A DNA stretch of 64,000 nt from Sphingobacterium kitahiroshimense (GCF_025961315.1 NZ_JAOQNK010000001.1:2914001-2978000); one strand, 5' to 3'; positions 50,996-60,281 are shown, counted from the first letter of the stretch. The notes: a model not told the origin generated them from the letters alone. Numbers and translations are program-made.

Positions 50996-51490
50996 TTAAG
51001 GGTTTGTTTTGGACTTCGCTGTCTCAATTGCACGAAATAATTCCTCTTGACGTTGCGTACCAATTACGTACACCAGACCATCTTTATCTGTTAACCATAC
51101 CGCATCTTTCCCACCTGCATAAAACTTAATCTTACCATTAATATGTAGATTATAAACAGGATTATTGAAGAAAAACTTACTAAATGGTTTTTTTTCCACC
51201 TTAACAATTGAACTCAATTCAATTTTAACTAAGCGCGTAGTCCATAAGCCACTCAACATCACCTTTCCTTCAAAAACTTCGATACGGTACAGCAATAGAT
51301 ACATCATGACCACAGAGGTAATAATAATCGCTATTCCGACTAAAAAAAACAATTGGCTGGAAAGTAATTGATCTATGTTGAGATAAACAGCTGTAAAACA
51401 AAACAAGGCCAGAACCAGACGTACACTTATCCAAACACGGTCCCGCCCCAAATATTGATTTTCAGTATATAGAAGTCCTTCTTTTATCAT
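50996..51490 (-). CDS. Membrane protein with PH-like domain, function unknown
   Basis: A 164-residue protein with two adjacent membrane helices (about residues 24-44 and 48-70, separated by a short turn) and a C-terminal beta-rich part (RIEVFEGKVMLSGLWTTRLVKIELSSIVKVEKK) that resembles bacterial PH-like domains. It starts one base after tilS ends and is therefore in one transcript with it. No specific family was recognised, and no function is proposed. Confidence 0.6.
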   Translation of the reverse strand: MIKEGLLYTENQYLGRDRVWISVRLVLALFCFTAVYLNIDQLLSSQLFFLVGIAIIITSVVMMYLLLYRIEVFEGKVMLSGLWTTRLVKIELSSIVKVEKKPFSKFFFNNPVYNLHINGKIKFYAGGKDAVWLTDKDGLVYVIGTQRQEELFRAIETAKSKTNP

Positions 51491-51491
51491 G

Positions 51492-52817
51492 TTATTTACA
51501 GCTTAAAATAAACACTTTATTTGTATTTCCACTTATTTTATATCGATTATCAAGTTGATAGTTTGCTACCCAGATGATATCGCCGTTACCGTTTATTAAA
51601 ATTGGAACATTTCCCTTTTCAAAAACATTCACCTTATAATTATTAAAAAGATCACTCAATTTTTTACGTCCTGTCATTCCCAAAGGATAGAAATAATCAC
51701 CCGTTTTCCAAGCTCTTAGCGTCAAAGGAAAAATCAGAAGATTAGTATCTATTTTTGCAATCTGCTTATCCCGAACAATAGAAACATCATGACTATAATC
51801 ACAACAAAAACTATAATTTCTCCAAGATACAGATTTAGTTTCTGAAGTAATAATGGTTTCATCTTCCTGCTTATACTCTTTTTCACGAATAATCAAAAAA
51901 TCGCGATCAAGTAACAGATCGTATCCCTCAGATTGAAACAATCGACCTGATTCCTTATCAAAACAAGATTGGAGATCGGTCAGCACACTTTTACTAAAAC
52001 AAAATGGTGAAAATAATTCATACAACAGGGGAAGATCCGTTATATGCTTCCGAAGCTTTTCCTTTTCAATAATCCAAGCTTCTTGTTCCTTTATAAAAAG
52101 GTCATTACGAAGGGGTGTTATGAATTGTTGCAACAAAGCATAGCTTTCCTTGAAGTGAGCAATGTTCTGTTCAAAAATACGTTCAAAATCAGGTTGCATT
52201 TTTTTAAATTGCGGAATAATGTCGATACGTACTTTATTACGCGCATATTTTGTCGAAAAGTTGGATTGATCATCACGGTATGGAATCTGATATTCCTGGA
52301 CATAATGCAATACTTCCTCTGCTTTAAGAAACAGTAATGGACGAATCAGACGGTCGCGTTTTGCCTGAATGCCCTGTAGGCCTTGAAGGCCTGTTCCACG
52401 GGATAGATTTAACAACACCGTTTCAATATGATCATTCAAATGCTGTGCAACAGCTATTTTGTCAAAACTTAACGCTTCTCTTAATTCTTCAAACCAGGAA
52501 TACCGCAGTTCGCGCGCAGCCATCTGTATAGAAATTCCTCTTTCGGAAGCTATCTGCTCTGTGTCGAAATGCCTCACATAAAAAGGGATACCATGCGCTT
52601 CAGCGAAATCCCGAACCAAGCACTCATCCAGATCAGATTCTGCACCACGTAATTTAAAATTACAATGAGCAATAGCTATCTGATAACCGGCCTTTGCCAA
52701 TAAAAAAGTCAAAAGCATCGAATCGCGTCCACCGCTCACTGTCAACAAGATCTTATCATCATCCTCAAAAAGGCTGTTATCTTTGATAAAAAATGTTAAT
52801 CTTTCCAGCAAATTCAT
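51492..52817 (-). CDS. tilS: tRNA(Ile)-lysidine synthetase
   Basis: A 441-residue PP-loop ATPase that converts C34 of tRNA-Ile(CAU) to lysidine so that it reads AUA. The PP-loop is TVSGGRDSMLL (about residues 27-37), followed by HCNFKLRGAESD and QHLNDHIETVLLNLSRGTGLQGL. The C-terminal TilS domain (about 360-441) has LRAWKTGDYFYPLGMTGRKKLSDL. A perfect -7 box TATCTTTG lies four bases upstream of the ATG, suggesting a leaderless mRNA. The gene is divergent from the OstA-like gene. Confidence 0.95.
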   Translation of the reverse strand: MNLLERLTFFIKDNSLFEDDDKILLTVSGGRDSMLLTFLLAKAGYQIAIAHCNFKLRGAESDLDECLVRDFAEAHGIPFYVRHFDTEQIASERGISIQMAARELRYSWFEELREALSFDKIAVAQHLNDHIETVLLNLSRGTGLQGLQGIQAKRDRLIRPLLFLKAEEVLHYVQEYQIPYRDDQSNFSTKYARNKVRIDIIPQFKKMQPDFERIFEQNIAHFKESYALLQQFITPLRNDLFIKEQEAWIIEKEKLRKHITDLPLLYELFSPFCFSKSVLTDLQSCFDKESGRLFQSEGYDLLLDRDFLIIREKEYKQEDETIITSETKSVSWRNYSFCCDYSHDVSIVRDKQIAKIDTNLLIFPLTLRAWKTGDYFYPLGMTGRKKLSDLFNNYKVNVFEKGNVPILINGNGDIIWVANYQLDNRYKISGNTNKVFILSCK

Positions 52818-52821
52818 ATAT

Positions 52822-52909
52822 CAAAGATAATGTATATTTTTTGAGCATATATTTGTTTAAATGAAAAATTACCATTAATCAACAAGTTCAATTAAAATAC
52901 ATATTTTTG
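52822..52909. promoter_or_regulatory. Divergent promoter region tilS / OstA-like gene
   Basis: The minus-strand box TATCTTTG (52829-52822) serves tilS, with a 4-base gap to the ATG. The plus-strand box TATTTTTG (52902-52909) serves the OstA-like gene, with a 5-base gap to its GTG. Both leave essentially no 5' untranslated leader. -33 TTG elements are not evident. Confidence 0.55.
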
Positions 52910-52914
52910 TCTCT

Positions 52915-55317
52915 GTGAAACAATACTTTTTGTCCTTTATATTTATGGCCCTGGGCCTCATGCTAGCATCTGCACAACAGCAAGATGAACTCCGTTTATT
53001 GTCGTCTTCTTACAGTGTTCTCAATTCAAAAACAGGCAATGCAATGTTTTACAGACCGGTTTATGAACATAAAGGATCTACCCTCTCTGCAGATAGCGGT
53101 TATTTACATAAAGACGACATAGGGCGCCAGTTCTTTGAAGCTTATAGCAATGTGATCATTACACAGCCTACCGGGACTCAAATATTCGCGGATAAACTTC
53201 ACTACGATGCGGCTTCACAAAATGCAACGCTAACGCAAAACGTCCGTATGGTCAGTCGGTCTTCCATACTTACGACCAATCATCTGCAGTATAACATGAG
53301 AAGTAGTGTTGGAAATTATTATGGTGGCGGCCGTATCACTAGTGGTACAGATACCATTACGAGTACCAATGCGACTTATTTCGAAAATACACAAGATGCC
53401 TTTTTCAATAAAAAAGTCGTGGTACGAACACCAAATGTCAAAATATACACGGATTCAATGAAGTATAATTCGCCTAGCAGTATGACTTACTTCTATACCC
53501 CTACCAATATCAAAGGGAATAAAGGGGAAAATCTATATACAGAAAAAGGAGATTATAATACCAATACCGGCGTAGCAAACTTCACAAAGAAAAATCTATA
53601 TACCGAAGGCAGTAAAATGCTAAAAGGAGATACGCTGCATTATGACCGACGAACCGGAGAAGGAGAAGCGATCCGTAATGTTGTATTTGTCGATACGACC
53701 GATAAGTTTTATGCCTATGGGGACAAAGGATTATATCGACAGTCGGATGAATCCATCACGATGACCGACAAGCCCTTGATCATCTCTGTCGTCAAAAAAG
53801 ATAGTACGCAAAGTGATTCAACAAATACTGGAAATATAAAAACCAATCCGTCCAACAAAAAAGAGGTAAAGAAGAAAGAAAAAGAAGATAAAAAGGTTAA
53901 AGAAGAAGTTGTCTCAAAAGATGATAACAAGGGAGAGAATAAACTAGTCAAATTAGATCCTGTAGTAGTACCTAAGGACTCTGTACAGATGGATTCTATA
54001 TTTATGACTGCAGATACCCTGTTCTCAAAAATGATTCTCCGAAGCACCTACATACCCAAAAATTTCAAACTAAGCCGTGACGGTGGTGAGCTAGATGTAG
54101 AGGTAGATGAAGATTATGGAGACGATAATGATAGTACGGATACCGATTTTACAGCAGGTTTAGATTCTTTGCAGCTGAAAGGTGATACCTTAGGAAAAAA
54201 GGAAATCAATAACGATGCACCTCAAAAGAAAATTAAAGACAAGCAAGCTGTCTTAAAAGAAAAAACCAAACAGGAGCCTAAAAAAGCAAGTCCAAATACT
54301 GAAAAAACAACAGCAAAACCTGTTGTAAAAGATTTAAATCGTTTTGAATTAGAGAAAAATAGTAAGGCTGACAGTATTTTGCGAAAAAATGCAGTCGTCC
54401 CAAAAGCAGATTATAGTGATCAGATCTTTAATAAAGCTCTTAAAGCTGCGAAAAACAATCATGAAAAACCTGCAGCTCCGCCCGACACAGCAAAAACCCG
54501 TATTGTCAAAGCATACCATAATGTGCGCATGTTTAAATCCGATTTTCAAGCTGTAGCAGATTCCGTTTACTATGGTATGGCAGATTCTATGTTCAGGCTA
54601 ATGGGAAAACCGATGATCTGGGCAGAGAAATCTCAAATATCCGGTGATACGATTTTTCTGCAATTTGTGAATCAGAAACTGGACAATACGTTAATTGTAG
54701 GTAATGCTTTTATGGTAAATGCAACTTTGGACTCCGCTAAATACAATCAGTTAAAAGGCCGTAAAATAACCGGATTCTTTGATAAAAACAGTTTAGAGCG
54801 GATGTTCGTTGATGGAAATGCCGAAAACATCATTTATGTCGTCAATGAAGAAACCAATGTAGCAACAGAATTATTCCATGATCGCAGCAGCCGCATTAAA
54901 ATTTACATGGAAAACAATAAATTGAAAGAGTATGTTTCCATTAGAAAAGTTGATGGTAAAGTCTACCCAATTGCCCAGTTAACGCAAGAAAAAGAATTTC
55001 TACCGGGGTTTATCTGGAGGCCGGAAGATAGACCGAAGTCAAAAGAAGATTTACTCAATAGAAAACGATCTGTTGCAAAAGACGAGATTAAAGTTCCCGA
55101 GGCTGAAAACAAAGAGGGAAAACCTAAAGAGAAAACAATTAAGAATATAGAAAGCGAACCCGAGGAAAAGCCTCAAGAAGAAGTTAAAAAACAAACTACG
55201 CCTAAGCGGGAAATTCAGAAAATGGATAGTAAGGCTCAAGGAGAAAAATTGCAGGCCGTACAAGATAGCACTCTTATTAAAGCAGTTTCTCCAAATAAAG
55301 AACCGATCAAAAAGTAA
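52915..55317 (+). CDS. OstA-like lipopolysaccharide transport protein
   Basis: An 800-residue exported protein with a signal peptide (cleaved near LASAQQ). The N-terminal half (about residues 25-290) consists of OstA/LptA-like beta repeats, with recurrent YFENTQ-, YTEKGDYNT- and LHYD-type strands. A long Lys/Glu-rich low-complexity linker (about 300-350 and 425-500) separates it from a second OstA-like segment (about 520-680), and a further charged tail ends the protein. LptA-type proteins bridge the periplasm for LPS. The start codon is GTG, and the -7 box is five bases away. Confidence 0.82.
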   Translation: MKQYFLSFIFMALGLMLASAQQQDELRLLSSSYSVLNSKTGNAMFYRPVYEHKGSTLSADSGYLHKDDIGRQFFEAYSNVIITQPTGTQIFADKLHYDAASQNATLTQNVRMVSRSSILTTNHLQYNMRSSVGNYYGGGRITSGTDTITSTNATYFENTQDAFFNKKVVVRTPNVKIYTDSMKYNSPSSMTYFYTPTNIKGNKGENLYTEKGDYNTNTGVANFTKKNLYTEGSKMLKGDTLHYDRRTGEGEAIRNVVFVDTTDKFYAYGDKGLYRQSDESITMTDKPLIISVVKKDSTQSDSTNTGNIKTNPSNKKEVKKKEKEDKKVKEEVVSKDDNKGENKLVKLDPVVVPKDSVQMDSIFMTADTLFSKMILRSTYIPKNFKLSRDGGELDVEVDEDYGDDNDSTDTDFTAGLDSLQLKGDTLGKKEINNDAPQKKIKDKQAVLKEKTKQEPKKASPNTEKTTAKPVVKDLNRFELEKNSKADSILRKNAVVPKADYSDQIFNKALKAAKNNHEKPAAPPDTAKTRIVKAYHNVRMFKSDFQAVADSVYYGMADSMFRLMGKPMIWAEKSQISGDTIFLQFVNQKLDNTLIVGNAFMVNATLDSAKYNQLKGRKITGFFDKNSLERMFVDGNAENIIYVVNEETNVATELFHDRSSRIKIYMENNKLKEYVSIRKVDGKVYPIAQLTQEKEFLPGFIWRPEDRPKSKEDLLNRKRSVAKDEIKVPEAENKEGKPKEKTIKNIESEPEEKPQEEVKKQTTPKREIQKMDSKAQGEKLQAVQDSTLIKAVSPNKEPIKK

Positions 55318-55328
55318 GATTTAATTAA

Positions 55329-55379
55329 AAGATCATCAACAATGCGGCCTATCAGTAATACCGCATTGTTGATGATCTT
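55329..55379. terminator. Long hairpin between convergent OstA-like and DUF417 genes
   Basis: A perfect 19-bp inverted repeat (55329-55347 and 55361-55379) with a 13-base loop. T-runs are modest on both sides, but the position, between two convergent stops 70 bases apart, fits a shared terminator. Confidence 0.75.
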
Positions 55380-55387
55380 CAAATAAG

Positions 55388-55966
55388 TTAATGTCTTTCG
55401 GAAACCAACAAGCGCTTAGCACTATCTGCAGCGATCACAAGACCTGCTGCCAACATAATAATATCTTTTATAACCAAACGCCCTGCTGCGGAAAGGTAGG
55501 GAAATCCATAGTGAGGTGTCGGAAAATCACCACCTAAATTTGGCACAAATGTTTCTGGCGTGGTAATCAAGAATGATAAAGTCACGAGGGACATCCCAAA
55601 TGTCAAAACACCACTAAGCAATCCTATTTTCGGAAACCATATACCTAATAAAACAAAAAATCCAATTCCGACAATAACCGCTCCCAAGCCATAAGAAAAT
55701 AGATATGTCCTATTTTCATTATGCCAATCCACATTTTTTTGAACAGTTTTACCTTCAGGATTTTTATACTGCTGATACTCTGGTGCCTTCTTGCTGTAAA
55801 AAAAAGACATAACAGGACTATTTGCTACAAATGGAACAATACCATCAGCTTCGTACTGAAATGCCTTTAAACCACCTATCCATGCCATCACAAGAAAGAC
55901 TGCAAAACGTAAAAAATTAATAAATTGATTTTGTAGTCCCGCTAGAAAAGAAATAAATCTGTACAT
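55388..55966 (-). CDS. DUF417 (YkgB-like) membrane protein
   Basis: A 192-residue inner-membrane protein with four predicted helices (about residues 17-37, 93-113, 118-138 and 163-182). I recognise DUF417 from FAVFLVMAWIGGLKAFQYEADGIVPFVANSPVMSFFY and the ITTPETFVPNLGGD block. E. coli relatives (YkgB, RclC) are linked to reactive chlorine response, where RclR, an AraC-type regulator, controls rclABC. An AraC-type gene lies directly upstream here, which makes a similar stress role plausible but unproven. Confidence 0.83.
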   Translation of the reverse strand: MYRFISFLAGLQNQFINFLRFAVFLVMAWIGGLKAFQYEADGIVPFVANSPVMSFFYSKKAPEYQQYKNPEGKTVQKNVDWHNENRTYLFSYGLGAVIVGIGFFVLLGIWFPKIGLLSGVLTFGMSLVTLSFLITTPETFVPNLGGDFPTPHYGFPYLSAAGRLVIKDIIMLAAGLVIAADSAKRLLVSERH

Positions 55967-56046
55967 AGTTGTCTATATTTGATATAGCTACAAACTTCCA
56001 TTTTTTAAATCAGCTATGACATGGACAAATCGGTAAATTCAATAGA

Positions 56047-56865
56047 TTATTTAGCCACAATGGAGATCCCTACACGCTCTCGAAAACCTGAAGGAGAAAT
56101 ACCAACATTCTTCTTAAAATACCTGCTAAAGTAAAACTCATCTTCAAATTGAAGTTTTGCAGCTATTTCTTTGACAGATAAATATGTCAGATGCAACATT
56201 TTTTTTGCTTCAAGAACAACACGATCCTGGATCAATTGGGAAGGAGATTTTCCAAATTCTTTTTTAACCTTTTTGCTGAATGAATCTACTCCAAGAGCAA
56301 GTTCATCTGCATAAAATTGCACCGATCTCTCAAAAAGAAAAGCAGACTCCAATAGTTCTTGAAATTTTAGACTAACTGTCAATTCGTTCTGATAAACATC
56401 GGTATGAACAAGCTGAAGAGATTTTTCTTTACTGCAAAGAGCCAAAACAAGTTGTAGATAAGATTTTAATACAGATTCAGAAAATGGACTTCCTCCATCT
56501 TTCTCCACTTCAATTTTATTAAAAATTGTTTTTATTTCAGTAAATAAAATCGGAGAAATAGTCACAAATGGTGTTAAGTAGATATTGTTAAATAATAAAC
56601 CATTGCAAGCAACTTCCTTTTTATGATATTCAATGCAGTAAAAATCACCATGGAACTCCAATTTAATAATGGAAGCCGGTGTTGTCCCCTGCCACTTGAA
56701 ATGTTGATAAGGAGATAAAAAAACCAAACTATAAGCCGCGCTGGAATAATTTGAAAAATCAACCGAAAATTTCGCCGGATTTTCGAACATAAAAATCTGA
56801 TATAAAGCCGATTGAAAATCATCTTCGAGCGAAGATATATGAAGATGCTGAATATCGATTAACAT
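56047..56865 (-). CDS. AraC-family transcriptional regulator
   Basis: A 272-residue regulator with an unrecognised N-terminal sensor part (about residues 1-165) and a C-terminal AraC-type double helix-turn-helix (about 170-265; SFSKKVKKEFGKSPSQLIQDRVVLEAKKML and LQFEDEFYFSRYFKKNVGISPSGFR). It is 80 bases upstream of the DUF417 gene on the same strand and is the likely regulator of it. No cysteine cluster of RclR type is evident in the sensor region, so the signal is unknown. Confidence 0.87.
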   Translation of the reverse strand: MLIDIQHLHISSLEDDFQSALYQIFMFENPAKFSVDFSNYSSAAYSLVFLSPYQHFKWQGTTPASIIKLEFHGDFYCIEYHKKEVACNGLLFNNIYLTPFVTISPILFTEIKTIFNKIEVEKDGGSPFSESVLKSYLQLVLALCSKEKSLQLVHTDVYQNELTVSLKFQELLESAFLFERSVQFYADELALGVDSFSKKVKKEFGKSPSQLIQDRVVLEAKKMLHLTYLSVKEIAAKLQFEDEFYFSRYFKKNVGISPSGFRERVGISIVAK

Positions 56866-56994
56866 AGTTTTTCTTCTAAATTTTTAGCTCCATTATAATC
56901 TACTTTGAAAAAAATAAAATAGACTATTCTAGCGTTCGCTTAATTAAAGTAACATCGATTTACAGCTGACTAAATTGAAAAGCAACACTCACTG

Positions 56995-57960
56995 CTATAA
57001 TACTGCTCTTTGACCAGTTTTTATAAAAAACTTTTCTAATACCAGGACAGAAACCAGATCTTCTACCATCTGATTCTCAAACCGTTTCACAAACTGATGT
57101 GCATTCTTAATGATTTCTTCTGCCTTTTCCGGATTTTCGATATAATAATTTAATTTCACTTCTAAATCCGAATAATCATCTTGGATATGTATATAATGAT
57201 AATCAGGGATCAATAACCCTTCCATAAACCATGTTTCAAACTTTGGAATTGGCATTACGGCAATAGAATTTGATGACATCACCCATTTTAAATTGGTCGC
57301 CACATCATTTCCTTCTAAGGCCAGTATAAATTTATAATGTAGATGTTCTGTTATTGAAATCGCAGGTTTATACCAGCCTTTATGTTGATTCTTTTTAGAG
57401 ACATCTCCTAAATCGCACAGAGGATGATCAAAATAGATCTGAAAAAAACGGCTTCTGTGCTCCTGTTGAACTGTAGCGCGTCCCAGCAACATATTTTTTT
57501 TATCTCGAAAAGCAATCTCATCTTTGATAAAATTAAAATGCCTGACTTTATCCATATTTAGCAATACTGAATTGCAGTTATTTCCTCCAATAGGTCTGCT
57601 TTTCACAATTGCAGGTGTTTTGGGAATATCAACAACATCACCTGGAATCATATCTATTCGAAGATCACCGTCAAAATATCGTAAATATTCTTTCAGATCA
57701 AAATAATAAACCGAACCTTTTTTAGGTCTCTTCATATCCTTTAAGTAGCAAGCACCCTCTCCCACTGTTTGAATTTCATCTAGCTTATTGTAATAAGCCA
57801 GACGATCAATTATAGCATGGTCATAAGAAGAAAGATTGTTGATCATTGCTACTCTTTTGGATCGAAACAAAGGCAAAAATGAATATTCCCGGAAACTAGC
57901 TTTCACATAATATCCAAACTTAAAATTCTTATTCTTAAAAAATATTCGTTTTATATTCAT
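56995..57960 (-). CDS. Glycosyltransferase family 90 (CAP10-like)
   Basis: A 321-residue protein matching the LPS-modifying glycosyltransferase group GT90. The characteristic LEGNDVATNLKWVMSSNS is at about residues 215-232 with WFMEGLLIPDYHYI after it, and SRPIGGNNCNSVLLNMDKVRHF earlier. It has no signal peptide. It would transfer a sugar such as xylose or glucose to surface glycan or LPS. It begins 2 bases after rdgB ends and is probably in its operon. No other cell-surface polysaccharide genes lie alongside. Confidence 0.87.
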   Translation of the reverse strand: MNIKRIFFKNKNFKFGYYVKASFREYSFLPLFRSKRVAMINNLSSYDHAIIDRLAYYNKLDEIQTVGEGACYLKDMKRPKKGSVYYFDLKEYLRYFDGDLRIDMIPGDVVDIPKTPAIVKSRPIGGNNCNSVLLNMDKVRHFNFIKDEIAFRDKKNMLLGRATVQQEHRSRFFQIYFDHPLCDLGDVSKKNQHKGWYKPAISITEHLHYKFILALEGNDVATNLKWVMSSNSIAVMPIPKFETWFMEGLLIPDYHYIHIQDDYSDLEVKLNYYIENPEKAEEIIKNAHQFVKRFENQMVEDLVSVLVLEKFFIKTGQRAVL

Positions 57961-57962
57961 TT

Positions 57963-58535
57963 CTAATTACTCAAAAACGCGGCTAATTTCTGAACAGCGA
58001 CTGCCCGGTGGCTGATACTATTTTTCTCGTCTGCAGTCATTTCCGCAAATGTTTTACTATAGCCATTTGGTATAAAAATAGGGTCATAACCAAATCCATC
58101 CGCACCTTTACGTTCATCAATAATGTGGCCTTCAATACTACCTTCAAAAAAATGTTGCTGACCGTTTAGGTTAAGTGAAATCACTGTTTTAAATCGAGCG
58201 GTACGATTAGCGATACCTGCTAACTTCTCCAGAACCAAATTGATATTTTTTTCCATATCACGGCTACCAGAATAACGGGCCGAATACACACCTGGTTCAC
58301 CATTTAATGCATCAATTTCCAACCCAGAATCATCTCCGAAACAATTTAATCCATATTTATTGACTAAATAATCTGTCTTCTGTTTTGCATTCTCATGAAA
58401 AGTAACACCTGTTTCAGGAATATCTTCATGGCAATCAATATCAGCCAAAGATTTAAGTAGGAATTTCTTTCCTACAATAGCCTGCACCTCTTCCAATTTA
58501 TGTGCATTATTAGTCGCAAAAATAAGTTCAATCAT
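57963..58535 (-). CDS. rdgB: Non-canonical purine NTP pyrophosphatase
   Basis: A 190-residue RdgB/HAM1-family enzyme that hydrolyses dITP and XTP so they are not built into DNA. FATNNAHKLEEVQAI is at the N-terminus, with FGDDSGLEIDALNGEPGVYSARYSG centrally and GFGYDPIFIP and ISHRAVAVQKL as late family blocks. A -7 box TACATTTG is at 58560-58553, with a CTG 19 bases upstream. The glycosyltransferase gene follows within 2 bases. Confidence 0.94.
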   Translation of the reverse strand: MIELIFATNNAHKLEEVQAIVGKKFLLKSLADIDCHEDIPETGVTFHENAKQKTDYLVNKYGLNCFGDDSGLEIDALNGEPGVYSARYSGSRDMEKNINLVLEKLAGIANRTARFKTVISLNLNGQQHFFEGSIEGHIIDERKGADGFGYDPIFIPNGYSKTFAEMTADEKNSISHRAVAVQKLAAFLSN

Positions 58536-58602
58536 CCGAATAAGATTTTATTCAAATGTATTAAATATAATAGAAAAAACAGCTAATTATCCGAGCTAAA
58601 GA

Positions 58603-59160
58603 CTAGCTCTGATGTTGAATTAATGACTTAAACTCAGTCCAAAAAGCTTTTTTCTTAACCATGTCTGCAAACATCTCTTCAAAACTGTATGTATTAAAGA
58701 CTGTCGCAATACGACCGTGCATATAGGAGTTATGCGCAATCTCAGGCAACTTTAATGATAAAGGTTCAACGCCTAGAAGAATAATCTTTTTAGGAGTGAA
58801 AAATGACATGATTCGCTTAAAGTCATTTGGATTGTGTGCATTGGCCAAATTAACAACCGCAACATCAGCAACTGTTAGCTTAAGCGCCCCAATTGTCTTT
58901 ACAAATGCCTCCTCTGCATCCGGAGAAAAGTAAGGATAAGCGGGATATCTTAAGATAAACAGAATTCCTTTTGCTTTAGAGCCCTGATATATAAATTCCT
59001 CAACAGATTCCTGATGAGCAGTAACCTGTTGAGGATTTAAAGGTGAAGATACCGATTCAGACTGACCCGAAAAAGCTTCTACAGCATCGGCCGTCGCGAA
59101 TATAGTCTCGGACATGAATGCCTGTAAAGCAATGGGGTCTGTAGTCAGTAAATTCGACAT
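58603..59160 (-). CDS. Conserved hypothetical protein downstream of DHS-like gene
   Basis: A 185-residue soluble protein. The middle part (ILFILRYPAYPYFSPDAEEAFVKTIGALKL, then FTPKKIILLGVEPLSLKLPEI) has an alternating strand-helix pattern like an alpha/beta nucleotide-binding or uracil-glycosylase-like fold. The N-terminus is Ser/Gln-rich and low in complexity. I do not recognise a family. It begins 7 bases after the deoxyhypusine-synthase-like gene and so is its operon partner, but a shared function is guesswork. Confidence 0.65.
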   Translation of the reverse strand: MSNLLTTDPIALQAFMSETIFATADAVEAFSGQSESVSSPLNPQQVTAHQESVEEFIYQGSKAKGILFILRYPAYPYFSPDAEEAFVKTIGALKLTVADVAVVNLANAHNPNDFKRIMSFFTPKKIILLGVEPLSLKLPEIAHNSYMHGRIATVFNTYSFEEMFADMVKKKAFWTEFKSLIQHQS

Positions 59161-59167
59161 ATTCTTA

Positions 59168-60148
59168 TTATTTACCCAAAATATAAGAGAAAATCAAAGG
59201 AGCAACAATAGTTGCATCAGACTCAACTACGAATTTAGGTGTATCGATATCTAATTTACCCCAAGTGATTTTTTCATTTGGAACAGCACCAGAGTAAGAA
59301 CCGTAAGATGTTGTTGAATCAGAGATCTGACAGAAGTAAGACCAGAAAGGAACATCTTCCCACTCTAAATCTTGGTACATCATCGGAACAACACAAATAG
59401 GGAAATCACCAGAGATACCACCACCGATTTGGAAGAAACCAACACCCTTACCAGAAGAGTTAGCACGGTACCACTCTGTTAAGTAAATCATATATTCGAT
59501 ACCAGATTTCACTGTATGAACATTTAATTTACCTTTGATGACATTAGAAGTAAAGATGTTACCTGTCGTTGAATCTTCCCATCCTGGACAAACAATAGGC
59601 AAGTTTTTCTCTGCAGCAGCAACAATCCAAGAGTTTTTAGGATCAATTTCGTAATATTGTTCCAACACTCCAGAATTAACCACCTGGTATAAAAATTCGT
59701 GTGGTAAATAACGCTCACCTTTTGCTTCAGCTGCATGCCATACATCTTCCAGATGTTTCTGTAAACGACGGAATGCTTCCTCTTCAGGAATACAAGTATC
59801 TGTAACACGATTATAATGTTGATCTAATAATTCTCTTTCTTGCTCTGGAGTCAAGTCACGATAGTTAGGAACACGCTTGTAATGTGAGTGTGCTACTAAA
59901 TTCATAACATCCTCCTCCAGGTTAGCACCTGTACATGAGATGATATGTACTTTATCTTGACGAATCATTTCAGCCAAAGAAATTCCCAATTCAGCAGTAC
60001 TCATTGCACCACCTAAAGAAATTAACATTTTACCACCTTCTAATAGATGAGCCTCATAACCTTTAGCTGCATCCACCAATGCCGCAGCATTGAAGTGAAG
60101 GTAATTTTCCTCAATAAACTGAGAAATAGGACCTTTTTGTGTACTCAT
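59168..60148 (-). CDS. Deoxyhypusine-synthase-like protein
   Basis: A 326-residue NAD-binding protein of the DHS family. GGAMSTAELGISLAEMIR, SCTGANLEEDVMNL and FFQIGGGISGDFPICVVPMM match the NAD and spermidine pocket, and the lysine of TWGKLD (about Lys298) aligns with the catalytic Lys of eukaryotic DHS. Bacteria have no eIF5A, so it cannot make hypusine on that target; bacterial members are candidates for homospermidine or related polyamine synthesis. A -7 box TACCTTTG lies upstream at 60192-60185. It is followed by an unknown gene. Confidence 0.88.
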   Translation of the reverse strand: MSTQKGPISQFIEENYLHFNAAALVDAAKGYEAHLLEGGKMLISLGGAMSTAELGISLAEMIRQDKVHIISCTGANLEEDVMNLVAHSHYKRVPNYRDLTPEQERELLDQHYNRVTDTCIPEEEAFRRLQKHLEDVWHAAEAKGERYLPHEFLYQVVNSGVLEQYYEIDPKNSWIVAAAEKNLPIVCPGWEDSTTGNIFTSNVIKGKLNVHTVKSGIEYMIYLTEWYRANSSGKGVGFFQIGGGISGDFPICVVPMMYQDLEWEDVPFWSYFCQISDSTTSYGSYSGAVPNEKITWGKLDIDTPKFVVESDATIVAPLIFSYILGK

Positions 60149-60281
60149 AATATTTTGTTACTTTTAATAAAATAATAAGTGTAGCAAAGGTACTGAATAT
60201 TATTTATTTTAAGCTTGGAGGTCTGCCAAACAGCATGCTATTCAAGCATTTTTTAACAAATGTTAAAAAATATTTGCAATC

